In this document: piece by piece, positions 8,287 through 16,418 of the stretch | Layout of the letters: each line of letters starts with the position of its first letter | Position numbering within the stretch: position 1 is the first letter of the stretch | NCBI RefSeq assembly: GCF_963676735.1 | Contig: NZ_OY781464.1 | Coordinates: forward strand, 4,187,001 to 4,251,000 | Direction of reading: 5' to 3' | Length of the DNA stretch: 64,000 nt | From: an uncultured Draconibacterium sp. | GTDB lineage: Bacteria; Bacteroidota; Bacteroidia; Bacteroidales; Prolixibacteraceae | Translations under genes and position numbers: made by a program | The notes under the pieces: generated by a model | The model's database searches: none | Seen by the model: the letters and a program-made list of their open reading frames with translations, nothing else | What the model was told of the DNA's origin: nothing

Positions 8287-8663
8287 AATCTTTTCTTGCA
8301 AAACTTACAGGAATAACTTTCGCAATAGCCTTAATTGGCGGGCTGGTTTTTTCATTGGCATTACCTCAATATTATATTCCCATTCTCCCATTTTTATTGC
8401 TTTTCTTTTACCTTACAACGCTGGGCATTCATTCGTTCCTGCTAAAAATGTCGAAAAAGGGTATTGGAACATTTACCCGTAGCAGCATGCTCGTTACCAC
8501 TTTTAAACTGCTTTTATTTTCCGTTTTAGCAGTTATTTACATTGCAATTGACAGAGATAATGCACTGTCATTTGTAATTTATTTTATGCTGTTATACATT
8601 ATTTACTCTATTTTCGAAGTTGTTGAGATTTCCAAAATCACAAAATCTAAAAAGAAGCAATAA
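8283..8663 (+). CDS. Putative AtpI-like four-helix membrane protein
   Basis: A 126-residue, strongly hydrophobic protein with four likely membrane helices (about residues 10-28, 34-53, 70-90 and 96-115) and a lysine-rich C-terminus (KITKSKKKQ). It starts in a 4-base ATGA overlap with atpZ and precedes atpB by 214 bases. The helix number and place match the second small accessory gene found before atpB in many Bacteroidota, related to AtpI of ATP synthase operons. Sequence identity to AtpI is weak by eye, so function rests mainly on context. Confidence 0.65.
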   Translation: MKSFLAKLTGITFAIALIGGLVFSLALPQYYIPILPFLLLFFYLTTLGIHSFLLKMSKKGIGTFTRSSMLVTTFKLLLFSVLAVIYIAIDRDNALSFVIYFMLLYIIYSIFEVVEISKITKSKKKQ

Positions 8664-8761
8664 TTCCGTATCCTACCTTATTTTCATCCATACAGGTTTT
8701 TAAACATTGTTATTTATAAGCTGAAATTGGTTAAATTACATTCATGGTTCAAAAAATCTTA

Positions 8762-8769
8762 TAAATTTG
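8762..8769 (+). promoter_or_regulatory. TAnnTTTG -7 element for atpB
   Basis: TAAATTTG lies about 108 bases before the atpB ATG and could start the atpBEFHAG transcript with a leader of about 100 bases. Confidence 0.5.
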
Positions 8770-8877
8770 TGAACCTAAGGAGACAAAACAACGTTTTATC
8801 TATCTGATAAATTTTACTCAGAATGCGTTTTTTCAAACGGGTGCAGACAAGTTAAAGAAAGAAAAACTTAATTAACC

Positions 8878-10032
8878 ATGCTTAAGCTTACAAAAGCCAT
8901 TTTTATATTCTTTGCCTTTTCGTTATTAAGTTATGGCCAGCTTCAGGCAAAAAACGGGCACGAAGAAGAAAAGACACATAAAACAGAAGGTCATTCTGAA
9001 GAAGGCGAATCACATGCCTCTGACGCACACACTGATAAAGAATTTAATGCCGGAGAGTTTGTAATCGATCACGTTTCGGACTCGTACGATTGGCATATCG
9101 TATCGTTTGGGTCCAGGCACGTCAGCATTCCTTTACCAATAATTGTCTACAGTAAACAACCCGAGTTGCACGAGGGGCAAGCATTTCATGTGTTTATGTC
9201 ATCTAAGTTTCATCACGGGCACAGCGACTACAAAGGTTTCCGCATTTCAAAAAGTGAAGCATTCAAAGGTAAAATTGTTGAGTTGGATGCTGCAGGACAC
9301 GAAATTGGAACACCCATTGATATTTCAATAACAAAAACAATTGCCGGTATTTTTGTATCGATAATTATTTTATTGTGGCTGGTTTTTGCAGCAGCCAACC
9401 TGGCTAAAAAGAATAAAGGGAAAGCGCCTTCAGGAATACAAAATACCCTGGAGCCAATCATCATTTTTATTCGCGATGAAGTGGCAAAACCTGCCATTGG
9501 CGAACATAAATATGAAAAGTTTATGCCCTTTTTGTTAACCCTGTTCTTTTTTATCCTGATTAACAATGTTATGGGATTAATACCTATTCCACCCTTTGGA
9601 GCCAACGTTACAGGAAATATTGCGGTTACCATGGTATTAGCCTTGTTTACTTTTTTGGTTACAACAATTAATGGAAACAAACATTACTGGAAAGAAATTT
9701 ACAACCCCGACGTACCCTGGTGGTTAAAATTCCCGATTCCCTTAATGCCAATTGTTGAGCTTTCGGGTGTAATTACAAAACCTTTTGTTTTAATGATCCG
9801 GCTTTTTGCCAACATGATGGCAGGCCACCTGATTGTTACCGTATTTATTGGGCTTATTTTTGTGTTCGGTAGCCAGTTTGGTCCGGCAGTAGGCTTTGGA
9901 GTAAGTCCGGTATCCATTCTCTTTTCAGTATTTATTTTATTACTCGATGTTTTAGTATCATTTATTCAAGCATATGTTTTTACCCTGCTTTCGGCCATCT
10001 ATTTTGGAATGGCGACTGCAGATCATCATTAA
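8878..10032 (+). CDS. atpB: ATP synthase F0 subunit a
   Basis: Subunit a forms the proton half-channels of the F-type ATP synthase beside the c-ring. The 384-residue protein has the essential Arg308 in VLMIRLFANMMAGH and five to six membrane helices after residue 150. It is longer than the roughly 270 residues of E. coli because of an N-terminal signal-like segment (residues 1-25) and a His/Glu-rich stretch (residues 26-55, e.g. GHEEEKTHKTEGHSEEGESH), followed by a soluble region of about 100 residues. An extended N-terminus is common in Bacteroidota, but the His-rich part stands out. atpE follows after 18 bases. Confidence 0.96.
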   Translation: MLKLTKAIFIFFAFSLLSYGQLQAKNGHEEEKTHKTEGHSEEGESHASDAHTDKEFNAGEFVIDHVSDSYDWHIVSFGSRHVSIPLPIIVYSKQPELHEGQAFHVFMSSKFHHGHSDYKGFRISKSEAFKGKIVELDAAGHEIGTPIDISITKTIAGIFVSIIILLWLVFAAANLAKKNKGKAPSGIQNTLEPIIIFIRDEVAKPAIGEHKYEKFMPFLLTLFFFILINNVMGLIPIPPFGANVTGNIAVTMVLALFTFLVTTINGNKHYWKEIYNPDVPWWLKFPIPLMPIVELSGVITKPFVLMIRLFANMMAGHLIVTVFIGLIFVFGSQFGPAVGFGVSPVSILFSVFILLLDVLVSFIQAYVFTLLSAIYFGMATADHH

Positions 10033-10050
10033 TATTTAAAATTAAAAGCT

Positions 10051-10353
10051 ATGTTATCAGCTATTTTAACAGTATTGCTACAAGCAACAGAAATGCTACA
10101 AGCAGCGAATCCAACAGATGTGATGGCCGCCAAAGTAGGTGGTGCAGAACTTGGAGCTGCTTTGGGTGCAGGATTGGCTGCTATTGCTGCCGGTATTGGT
10201 ATCGGTAAAATTGGTGCCAGTGCTATGGAAGCTATTGCTCGACAGCCAGAGGCAGCCGGCGATATCCGGTCGAACCTTATCGTTTCAGCAGCTTTAATTG
10301 AAGGTGTTGCCTTCTTTGCTGTAATCGTGTGTGTGCTTATCATTTTTATTTAG
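10051..10353 (+). CDS. atpE: ATP synthase F0 subunit c
   Basis: The c subunit builds the rotating ring that carries ions. The 100-residue protein has two helices: the glycine-rich one (GAALGAGLAAIAAGIGIGKIG) and the second with the ion-binding Glu84 in ALIEGVAFF. The polar loop ARQPEAAGDIR is the F1 contact. Residues after Glu84 (G, V) lack the Ser/Thr pair of sodium-binding c subunits, so proton coupling is more likely, which is inference. A hairpin follows directly and may set the excess of c over b subunits. Confidence 0.96.
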   Translation: MLSAILTVLLQATEMLQAANPTDVMAAKVGGAELGAALGAGLAAIAAGIGIGKIGASAMEAIARQPEAAGDIRSNLIVSAALIEGVAFFAVIVCVLIIFI

Positions 10354-10364
10354 CAAGAATTTTT

Positions 10365-10406
10365 GGCAACCATCCCGGGGATTGCCCGGGATGTAGTTGC
10401 CTTTTT
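10365..10406 (+). terminator. Strong hairpin with T-run between atpE and atpF
   Basis: Stem GGCAACCATCCCGGG (10365-10379) pairs with CCCGGGATG plus GTTGCC (10385-10401, a two-base TA bulge between), loop of five bases, then TTTTT. It looks like a Rho-independent terminator but lies inside the atp operon, so it is probably partial or a stabilising 3-prime end for an atpB-atpE message. Confidence 0.8.
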
Positions 10407-10419
10407 AAAACTTTAAGTT

Positions 10420-10914
10420 ATGGAATTAATAAATCCTAATTCGGGCACTATATTTTGGATGATAATTGCTTTCGGAGTGGTACTCTTCGTTTTGAAAAAG
10501 TTTGCGTGGAAACCTATTCTCGCTGCATTAAAAGAACGTGAGGATTCGATTGCCTCCGCATTAAATTCGGCAGAAGAAGCCAAAAAAGAAGTTGCCGGAT
10601 TAAAAGCCGACAACGAAAAAATTATAGCGGAAGCGCGTCGTGAAAAAGAAGCCATACTTAAAGAGGCCAAAGAATTAAAAGACAAAATTATTGCTGAAGC
10701 AAAAGAAATAGCAAGCGGCGAGGGTCAAAAAACAATTGAGCAGGCACGACAACAAATTCATGCCGAAAAAACAGCAGCTATTAACGATATTAAAAAACAA
10801 GTAGCACAACTGTCTGTAAGTATTGCCGAAAAAGTTATTCGTAAAGAACTTGGCAATAAAGCCGAACAGGAAAAAATGGTTAACGGACTGGTTGATGACA
10901 TAAAGCTGAATTAA
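10420..10914 (+). CDS. atpF: ATP synthase F0 subunit b
   Basis: Subunit b is the peripheral stalk that holds F1 to F0. The 164-residue protein has one N-terminal membrane helix (about residues 9-25, IFWMIIAFGVVLFVL) followed by a long charged coiled coil rich in Ala, Glu and Lys (residues 35-140) and ends in a segment that contacts the delta subunit (VIRKELGNKAEQEKM). Length is normal. It follows atpE across the intergenic hairpin and is 2 bases before atpH. Confidence 0.95.
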   Translation: MELINPNSGTIFWMIIAFGVVLFVLKKFAWKPILAALKEREDSIASALNSAEEAKKEVAGLKADNEKIIAEARREKEAILKEAKELKDKIIAEAKEIASGEGQKTIEQARQQIHAEKTAAINDIKKQVAQLSVSIAEKVIRKELGNKAEQEKMVNGLVDDIKLN

Positions 10915-10916
10915 GT

Positions 10917-11462
10917 ATGAACCAGAGCGCGATAACTGTACGATACGCCAAAGCTTTCTTTTCACTTGCAAAAGAAAAAAAACAACTTGACCAGCTAAAA
11001 GCTGATATTCAGCTGGTTTATCAAATTTGTAAAAACAACGATGATCTCATCCTTTTACTGGAAAGTCCAATCATTAAATCATCAAAAAAGGCAGCACTGC
11101 TTAAACAAATCTTCGAAAATACTATTGAAACAGTAAGTCTCAATTTTCTCTTACTTATCGTTAAAAACAAACGAGAAGTTAACATCCCCGGAATTTGCCG
11201 CAATTTTCTTGAATTAACCCGTAAAGACCTCAATATTAAATCGGCCGTACTTACAACTGCCACCGAAGTTAGTTCCGGCATACTAAAAAAAATAGAAAAA
11301 TTATTGGGAGAAGAACTGAAAGCAACTGTTGAATTGTCGGCACAGGTTAATCCCGACATTTTGGGAGGACTGGTTTTACGTCTCGACGACAAACAGTACG
11401 ATGCCAGTGTGGCAACCCAATTACGAAAAGTAAAACAAACTTTGTTAGAAAGCGAATTATAA
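10917..11462 (+). CDS. atpH: ATP synthase F1 subunit delta
   Basis: Delta joins the peripheral stalk to the top of the F1 head. The 181-residue protein begins AITVRYAKAFFSLAKEK, a standard OSCP/delta opening, has an all-helical N-domain, and ends with the conserved ILGGLVLRLDDKQYDASVATQLRKVKQTL. Length is normal. It lies 2 bases after atpF and 21 before atpA. Confidence 0.95.
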   Translation: MNQSAITVRYAKAFFSLAKEKKQLDQLKADIQLVYQICKNNDDLILLLESPIIKSSKKAALLKQIFENTIETVSLNFLLLIVKNKREVNIPGICRNFLELTRKDLNIKSAVLTTATEVSSGILKKIEKLLGEELKATVELSAQVNPDILGGLVLRLDDKQYDASVATQLRKVKQTLLESEL

Positions 11463-11483
11463 ACGAAAGCAAAATAATAGAAC

Positions 11484-13061
11484 ATGGCTAATATAAAACC
11501 TGCCGAAGTATCTGAAATTCTTAAACAACAACTTGAAGGCTTTCAATCAGTTGCCGAACTTGAAGAAGTAGGTACAGTATTGCAAGTTGGTGATGGTATT
11601 GCCCGGATTTACGGACTTTCGAACGTTGAATCGAACGAAATGATTGAATTCGAAAACGGCATGAAAGGCATTGTTTTAAACCTTGAAGAAGATAATGTAG
11701 GTGCAGTGCTTTTGGGGCGTTCTGATGAAATTAAAGAAGGCGATACAGTTAAGCGTACCCGTAGGATTGCATCAATAAATGTTGGCGAAGGTTTGCTTGG
11801 GCGGGTAGTTAACACCATTGGCGAAGCCATTGATGGAAAAGGAAGCATAAGTGGCGACTTATTTGAAATGCCTTTAGAAAGAAAAGCTCCGGGTGTTGTT
11901 TTCCGTCAGCCGGTTAAAGAGCCCCTGCAAACAGGTTTAAAAGCAGTTGATGCCATGATTCCGATTGGGCGTGGCCAGCGCGAGCTAATAATTGGTGATC
12001 GCCAAACAGGAAAAACGGCAGTAGCTATCGACACAATAATTAACCAGCGTGAATTTTACGAACAGGGAAATCCGGTGTATTGCATTTATGTAGCCGTTGG
12101 ACAAAAAGGCTCGACCGTGGCCAATATTGCTGCAACACTTGAAAAGGCAGGAGCAATGCCTTATACAATTATTGTTTTAGCTACCGCCTCCGACCCTGCA
12201 GCCTTGCAGTTTTATGCCCCTTACGCAGGAGCTGCCATTGGCGAATATTTTCGTGATACAGGGCGCCACGCATTAATTATTTACGACGATTTATCGAAAC
12301 AAGCCGTTTCTTATCGCGAGGTTTCATTATTGCTTCGCCGCCCACCAGGTCGCGAAGCTTACCCGGGTGATGTATTCTACCTGCACTCGCGCTTATTGGA
12401 ACGTGCGGCAAAAATTATAGAATCGGATGAAATTGCCAGAAACATGAACGACCTGCCGGATTGTTTAAAAGACAAAGTTAAAGGTGGTGGCTCATTAACA
12501 GCTCTTCCAATAATTGAAACGCAGGCTGGTGATGTTTCAGCCTATATTCCAACCAATGTAATATCAATTACCGACGGACAAATCTTCCTCGAATCCAACC
12601 TGTTTAACTCAGGAATCCGCCCGGCTATCAACGTAGGTATATCGGTATCGCGTGTTGGTGGTAGTGCACAAATTAAATCGATGAAGAAAATATCAGGTAC
12701 ATTAAAGCTCGACCAGGCCCAGTTTCGTGAACTGGAAGCCTTTGCAAAGTTTGGTTCTGATTTAGATGCAGCAACCATGCGGGTTTTAGACAAAGGACGT
12801 AAAAATGTTGAAATATTAAAACAAGGCCAATATTCACCGGTTAAAGTTGAACACCAGGCTGCCATTATTTATTGCGGAACCAACGAATTGCTTCGCCGCG
12901 TGCCTATTGATAAGGTAAAAGAGTTTGAAACCGACTTCCTGGAAACGATGGAAATGTCGCACCGTCCTGCGCTTGATGAACTTAAAGCAGGAAAACTAAC
13001 TGCAGAAATTGAAGAAACCATAAGGAAAGTAGCAGCTGAAACAGCAGAAAAATATAATTAA
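11484..13061 (+). CDS. atpA: ATP synthase F1 subunit alpha
   Basis: Alpha is the regulatory nucleotide-binding subunit of the F1 hexamer. The 525-residue protein has the N-terminal beta barrel, a Walker A motif GDRQTGKT at residues 171-178, the Walker B region (HALIIYDDLSKQA), and the alpha signature with the arginine finger in the NSGIRPAINVGISVSRVGGSAQ segment. Full length for the family. The beta and epsilon genes (atpD, atpC) are not beside it. Confidence 0.98.
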   Translation: MANIKPAEVSEILKQQLEGFQSVAELEEVGTVLQVGDGIARIYGLSNVESNEMIEFENGMKGIVLNLEEDNVGAVLLGRSDEIKEGDTVKRTRRIASINVGEGLLGRVVNTIGEAIDGKGSISGDLFEMPLERKAPGVVFRQPVKEPLQTGLKAVDAMIPIGRGQRELIIGDRQTGKTAVAIDTIINQREFYEQGNPVYCIYVAVGQKGSTVANIAATLEKAGAMPYTIIVLATASDPAALQFYAPYAGAAIGEYFRDTGRHALIIYDDLSKQAVSYREVSLLLRRPPGREAYPGDVFYLHSRLLERAAKIIESDEIARNMNDLPDCLKDKVKGGGSLTALPIIETQAGDVSAYIPTNVISITDGQIFLESNLFNSGIRPAINVGISVSRVGGSAQIKSMKKISGTLKLDQAQFRELEAFAKFGSDLDAATMRVLDKGRKNVEILKQGQYSPVKVEHQAAIIYCGTNELLRRVPIDKVKEFETDFLETMEMSHRPALDELKAGKLTAEIEETIRKVAAETAEKYN

Positions 13062-13143
13062 ATAGTAGAAGGTTAGAATAAAGGAATAGTAGAACCGAAG
13101 AGTTCTGACACTCTAATATTCTGCTACTACAACATTTCAAAAT
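13062..13143 (+). repeat. Short repeats in the atpA-atpG gap
   Basis: ATAGTAGAA appears twice (13062-13070 and 13086-13094), and CTACT/TATTCT sequences near 13120-13130 can pair weakly with the first copy. The gap is otherwise non-coding; function, if any, is unknown. Confidence 0.4.
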
Positions 13144-14019
13144 ATGGCCGGATTAAAAGAAATACGTACACGAATAGCATCGGTTAAAACCACCCGACAG
13201 GTTACCAGTGCAATGAAAATGGTATCGGCAGCCAAACTAAAAAAAGCACAGGATGCCATTTTACAAATCAGACCGTACGCCGATAAACTTCACGAAATTC
13301 TTACATCGTTGAGTGCCAGCCTTGAAAATGTAGAAGACTCGGTTTATACACAAGAACGCGATCCTGTAAACGTACTTCTGATTTTGGTAAGCTCGAACAG
13401 AGGTTTGTGTGGTGGTTTTAATACCAACATAACAAAAAAAGCAATTGAAGTGGCTCGCGAAAAATACCCGCAACAATTAAAATTGGGAAACCTTGATTTT
13501 ATGTGCATTGGCAAGCAAGGTGCGCGCCAGTTAAAGCACAGAGGGTACAGTGTGGTGGCCGATGAAAACGAACTGTTTGACCAGCTTAGTTTCGAGAATG
13601 TTTCGAGGGTTGCTGCAGAAAGTATGAAAGCTTTTGCCGACAGACACTACGACCGTATTGAGCTGGTTTATAATCAGTTTAAAAATGCAGCGGTCCAAAT
13701 TCAAGCTGCTGAGCAATTTTTACCGGTTACCATGGAAGAAAATGCTGAAGAAAACAACTTCAATTTCATTTACGAGCCAACAAAAGAACATATTATTGAG
13801 GAGCTGATTCCACGCTCGTTAAAAATACAGTTTTACAAGGCGCTGCTCGATTCGCACGCGGCAGAGCATGGTGCCCGAATGACAGCCATGCACCAGGCAA
13901 CCGATAACGCCAGCGATTTAATTTCTTCGCTTACCCTGGAATACAACAAGGCACGCCAGGCATCAATCACCAACGAAATACTTGAGATTGTAAGTGGAGC
14001 CGAAGCACTAAACGGATAA
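13144..14019 (+). CDS. atpG: ATP synthase F1 subunit gamma
   Basis: Gamma is the central rotor shaft. The 291-residue protein starts with the conserved helix AGLKEIRTRIASVKTTRQVTSAMKMV and ends with the matching C-terminal helix (MHQATDNASDLISSLTLEYNKARQASITNEILEIVSG), which together form the coiled shaft. The middle holds the Rossmann-like domain (SSNRGLCGGFNTNI). Full length. It is the last gene of the operon and is followed by a bidirectional terminator. Confidence 0.97.
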   Translation: MAGLKEIRTRIASVKTTRQVTSAMKMVSAAKLKKAQDAILQIRPYADKLHEILTSLSASLENVEDSVYTQERDPVNVLLILVSSNRGLCGGFNTNITKKAIEVAREKYPQQLKLGNLDFMCIGKQGARQLKHRGYSVVADENELFDQLSFENVSRVAAESMKAFADRHYDRIELVYNQFKNAAVQIQAAEQFLPVTMEENAEENNFNFIYEPTKEHIIEELIPRSLKIQFYKALLDSHAAEHGARMTAMHQATDNASDLISSLTLEYNKARQASITNEILEIVSGAEALNG

Positions 14020-14031
14020 AAACAGGTAAAA

Positions 14032-14070
14032 AAATAAAGCCGGAATCGAATTAAGATTCCGGCTTTATTT
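14032..14070. terminator. Bidirectional terminator between atpG and the ThuA gene
   Basis: A 16-bp perfect stem (14032-14047 with 14055-14070), 7-base loop, A-run on one side and T-run on the other. It can stop both the atp operon and the convergent minus-strand locus. Confidence 0.92.
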
Positions 14071-14087
14071 TTTATGAAATGCGCCTG

Positions 14088-14894
14088 CTATCCGTATACA
14101 GGACTAGTCCATTTTTCTTTTGGGTGGTGCAAGCTTTCGGCTGCCCAACGTATACCCCGCTTTTGTATTTCAAGCGCCTCTGGTACATCGTAGTCTTTCA
14201 TTACATGCCCCAGCGATGAATAGAATACACGTCCTTCTCCGTAGTATTTTTTCCAAACTACAGGCATGGTGCAACCGTCAATCCACTCAGCATGGTCGGC
14301 CGAGAATTCGGTTGTTGCCAATACTTTTACATTCGGATCAACATGCATGTAATACTGCTCAGAGTGCATATCAAAATTTTTCAATCCCTTCGTTACCGGA
14401 TCTGATTTATCGGTAATTTTTACCGAATAATCGATTACACCTCCCGGATGAGCAACCCATTGGCCACCAACCATAAACTGGTAGGCTACATTATTTCGAA
14501 ACGAATCGCCAATTCCGCCGTGCCACCCTGCAAGCCCTACGCCACGTTTAATAGCCGTAAGCAGTGCTTTTTCCTGTTCTTTTGAAATCTGCCCCATTGT
14601 CCAAATCTGAACAATCAGGTCGAGCGAGTTCATCAGGTCTTCGTCGAGGTAGGAATCCAGCGTGTCTGAAACAGTTACTTCAGCACCTTCCGAACGCATC
14701 CACGGAACAAAAATATCTACTGACTCTTTAGGCTCATGGCCTTTCCAACCGCCATAAACATAAAGTACTTTTTTCCCTTTCAGCGTAGGCACAAGCTTTT
14801 CTTTACCTGCTGCCACAGTTACACCAGGCATAACCATGGCTCCGGCTCCGGCCACCATTGTTGCTTTTACAAAATTTCTTCTTGAAACCGACAT
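14088..14894 (-). CDS. Exported ThuA-domain protein (trehalose-utilisation family)
   Basis: A 268-residue protein with a twin-arginine export signal (SVSRRNFVKATMVAGAGAM, residues 2-20) followed by a ThuA/GATase-like fold: KVLYVYGGWKGHEP, LIVQIWTMGQIS, RGVGLAGWHGG, and a C-terminal segment with HSEQYYMHVDP and GRVFYSSLGH. ThuA proteins in rhizobia act with ThuB on 3-keto-disaccharides; many Bacteroidota ThuA proteins sit beside Gfo/Idh/MocA oxidoreductases. It is the last gene of the susCD locus, 130 bases after the oxidoreductase and across a hairpin. Whether it is a hydrolase here is not proven. Confidence 0.85.
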   Translation of the reverse strand: MSVSRRNFVKATMVAGAGAMVMPGVTVAAGKEKLVPTLKGKKVLYVYGGWKGHEPKESVDIFVPWMRSEGAEVTVSDTLDSYLDEDLMNSLDLIVQIWTMGQISKEQEKALLTAIKRGVGLAGWHGGIGDSFRNNVAYQFMVGGQWVAHPGGVIDYSVKITDKSDPVTKGLKNFDMHSEQYYMHVDPNVKVLATTEFSADHAEWIDGCTMPVVWKKYYGEGRVFYSSLGHVMKDYDVPEALEIQKRGIRWAAESLHHPKEKWTSPVYG

Positions 14895-14936
14895 GATTTA
14901 TTATTTTTAGTTGTTTTGATTGCTTTAAAAATAAAC

Positions 14937-14971
14937 AAAATCCCGATGACGTCTTGATTCACCGGGATTTT
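14937..14971 (-). terminator. Hairpin between the oxidoreductase and ThuA genes
   Basis: Stem AAAATCCCG (14937-14945) with CGGGATTTT (14963-14971), 17-base loop, T-rich on the minus-strand exit side. It may give partial termination before the ThuA gene. Confidence 0.65.
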
Positions 14972-15024
14972 TTATGAAATTCGTTAACGATTATCAAAGT
15001 CTAAACTTTCATCAGAAAACCTGA

Positions 15025-16320
15025 TTATAGTTTGTATCCGTTCTCATAGTCACGGTGATAGAACTTCTCTGCCTCCGGATCGTTGATAAAATACTGTTGT
15101 TCAGGTGACCAGGCAACAGGACGTTTTAGTTCGTAAGCCACATTACCCAAAATGCTGCAGATTGCTGTACGCGCACCAATTTCTACAGGTACAATTGGAT
15201 CGATACGCATACGAACAGCATTAATAAAGTTCTCCAGGTGACCTGAACTTTTCTCATACATTCCCGCATCAACAGCTTCTTTTTCAGGCAACAACGCAGG
15301 ATCAGATGCCCATATTCCCTGGCGGCTAACTTCAATCCAACCATCTTCGCCCCAGAATTTTACACCCCGCGAATTTTTATCGTCGTAAGCTTCGTTGGTC
15401 ATGGTAACTCCATTGTCGTATACATAGGTTAAAAACTGAGTGCCTTTGTACCCCGGAGGAATTACTTCAACAGGTCCGCTGTGGTCTTTTTTCAATCCCC
15501 ACTGGCCAATATCGAAATTGTGTGCACCCCAGTCGCAGGTAAAACCACCACCGGTTTCTTTGTAGTATCGCCAGCGTGCCCAGAACGTTTCTTTGGTTTC
15601 AGGATTAAGCGTAATAGGTGGGTTTAAAGCCTTATTATAATGAACGTAAGGCATGGGGCCTAACCATTGTTTCCAGTCAAGATCTGCAGGAACTTCCTCT
15701 TCTGGCAAGTTGTACGGATCGGGGCCTGGCCCTACATAAGCATTAACCTTGGTAAGTTTACCAAATGCTTCGCGGTGCACCATATTTACGGCATGTTGGT
15801 AGTTACTGTCGGAACGTTGCTGACTACCAGTTGCAAAAATTACATTGTGTTTACGTACGGCTGCTGCAACCATAATACTTTCTTTAATGGTGAAAGTAAT
15901 TGGTTTTTCCTGGTAAATGTCTTTTCCGGCCTCGCAGGCATCAATAGCCATAATGGCATGCCAGTGGTCGGGTGTTGCTATAACAACCGCGTCGATGTCT
16001 TTCCGATCGATAATTTCGCGGTAATCTTTGTAAGTTTTTACATCTACCTTTTGTTTACGGGCTTTGTAAAACTCGTTTACTTTCAGCTCGAAACGCTCGC
16101 GTTTAACACCATAACAATCGGCTCCTGCAACAATTTCAACACCTTTAATCTGGCTAAAACCATTTAACAGGTTCATGGCTTGCTGGCCCAGTCCGATAAA
16201 ACCAATACGGATAGTATCGTTTGCACCTGCTGCCAATGCTTTCGACCATGGCATAAGAGTTAAACCCGCAGCTCCAACCATAGAGCTTTGAAGAAACCTT
16301 CTTCTTGAAAAATTACTCAT
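15025..16320 (-). CDS. Exported Gfo/Idh/MocA family oxidoreductase
   Basis: A 431-residue NAD(P)-dependent oxidoreductase of the Gfo/Idh/MocA family, which typically oxidises or reduces sugars. A Tat signal is present (FSRRRFLQSSMVGAAGL, residues 4-20), so it is likely folded with cofactor before export. The Rossmann motif is IGFIGLGQQAMN (39-50) and the family EKP motif is at residues 138-140 (QEKPITFT). The C-terminal domain includes GGGFTCDWGAHNFDIGQWGL with a likely catalytic His. It follows susD by 98 bases, with a hairpin between. Context suggests oxidation or reduction of an imported or periplasmic glycoside. Confidence 0.9.
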   Translation of the reverse strand: MSNFSRRRFLQSSMVGAAGLTLMPWSKALAAGANDTIRIGFIGLGQQAMNLLNGFSQIKGVEIVAGADCYGVKRERFELKVNEFYKARKQKVDVKTYKDYREIIDRKDIDAVVIATPDHWHAIMAIDACEAGKDIYQEKPITFTIKESIMVAAAVRKHNVIFATGSQQRSDSNYQHAVNMVHREAFGKLTKVNAYVGPGPDPYNLPEEEVPADLDWKQWLGPMPYVHYNKALNPPITLNPETKETFWARWRYYKETGGGFTCDWGAHNFDIGQWGLKKDHSGPVEVIPPGYKGTQFLTYVYDNGVTMTNEAYDDKNSRGVKFWGEDGWIEVSRQGIWASDPALLPEKEAVDAGMYEKSSGHLENFINAVRMRIDPIVPVEIGARTAICSILGNVAYELKRPVAWSPEQQYFINDPEAEKFYHRDYENGYKL

Positions 16321-16364
16321 GTTCTTTTATTTAATTGATTTAAGTTTAAAATATAAAAGTACGA

Positions 16365-16391
16365 AAGTCCCGAAACAAAGTTTCGGGACTT
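16365..16391 (-). terminator. Hairpin after susD
   Basis: A 12-bp perfect stem (AAGTCCCGAAAC, 16365-16376, with GTTTCGGGACTT, 16380-16391) and a 3-base loop. The T-tract on the minus side is weak, so it may be an attenuator or RNA-stability element between susD and the oxidoreductase gene. Confidence 0.7.
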
Positions 16392-16418
16392 ATGCTATCT
16401 AACCAAACTAATAACCCA

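Noticed and set aside
10051..10353. Sodium-coupled ATP synthase
   Set aside because: The residues beside the ion-binding Glu84 lack the Ser/Thr pair of known sodium-binding c subunits.
15667..16167. Open frame of 166 codons opposite the oxidoreductase gene
   Set aside because: It is antisense to a clear Gfo/Idh/MocA protein and has no recognisable motif.
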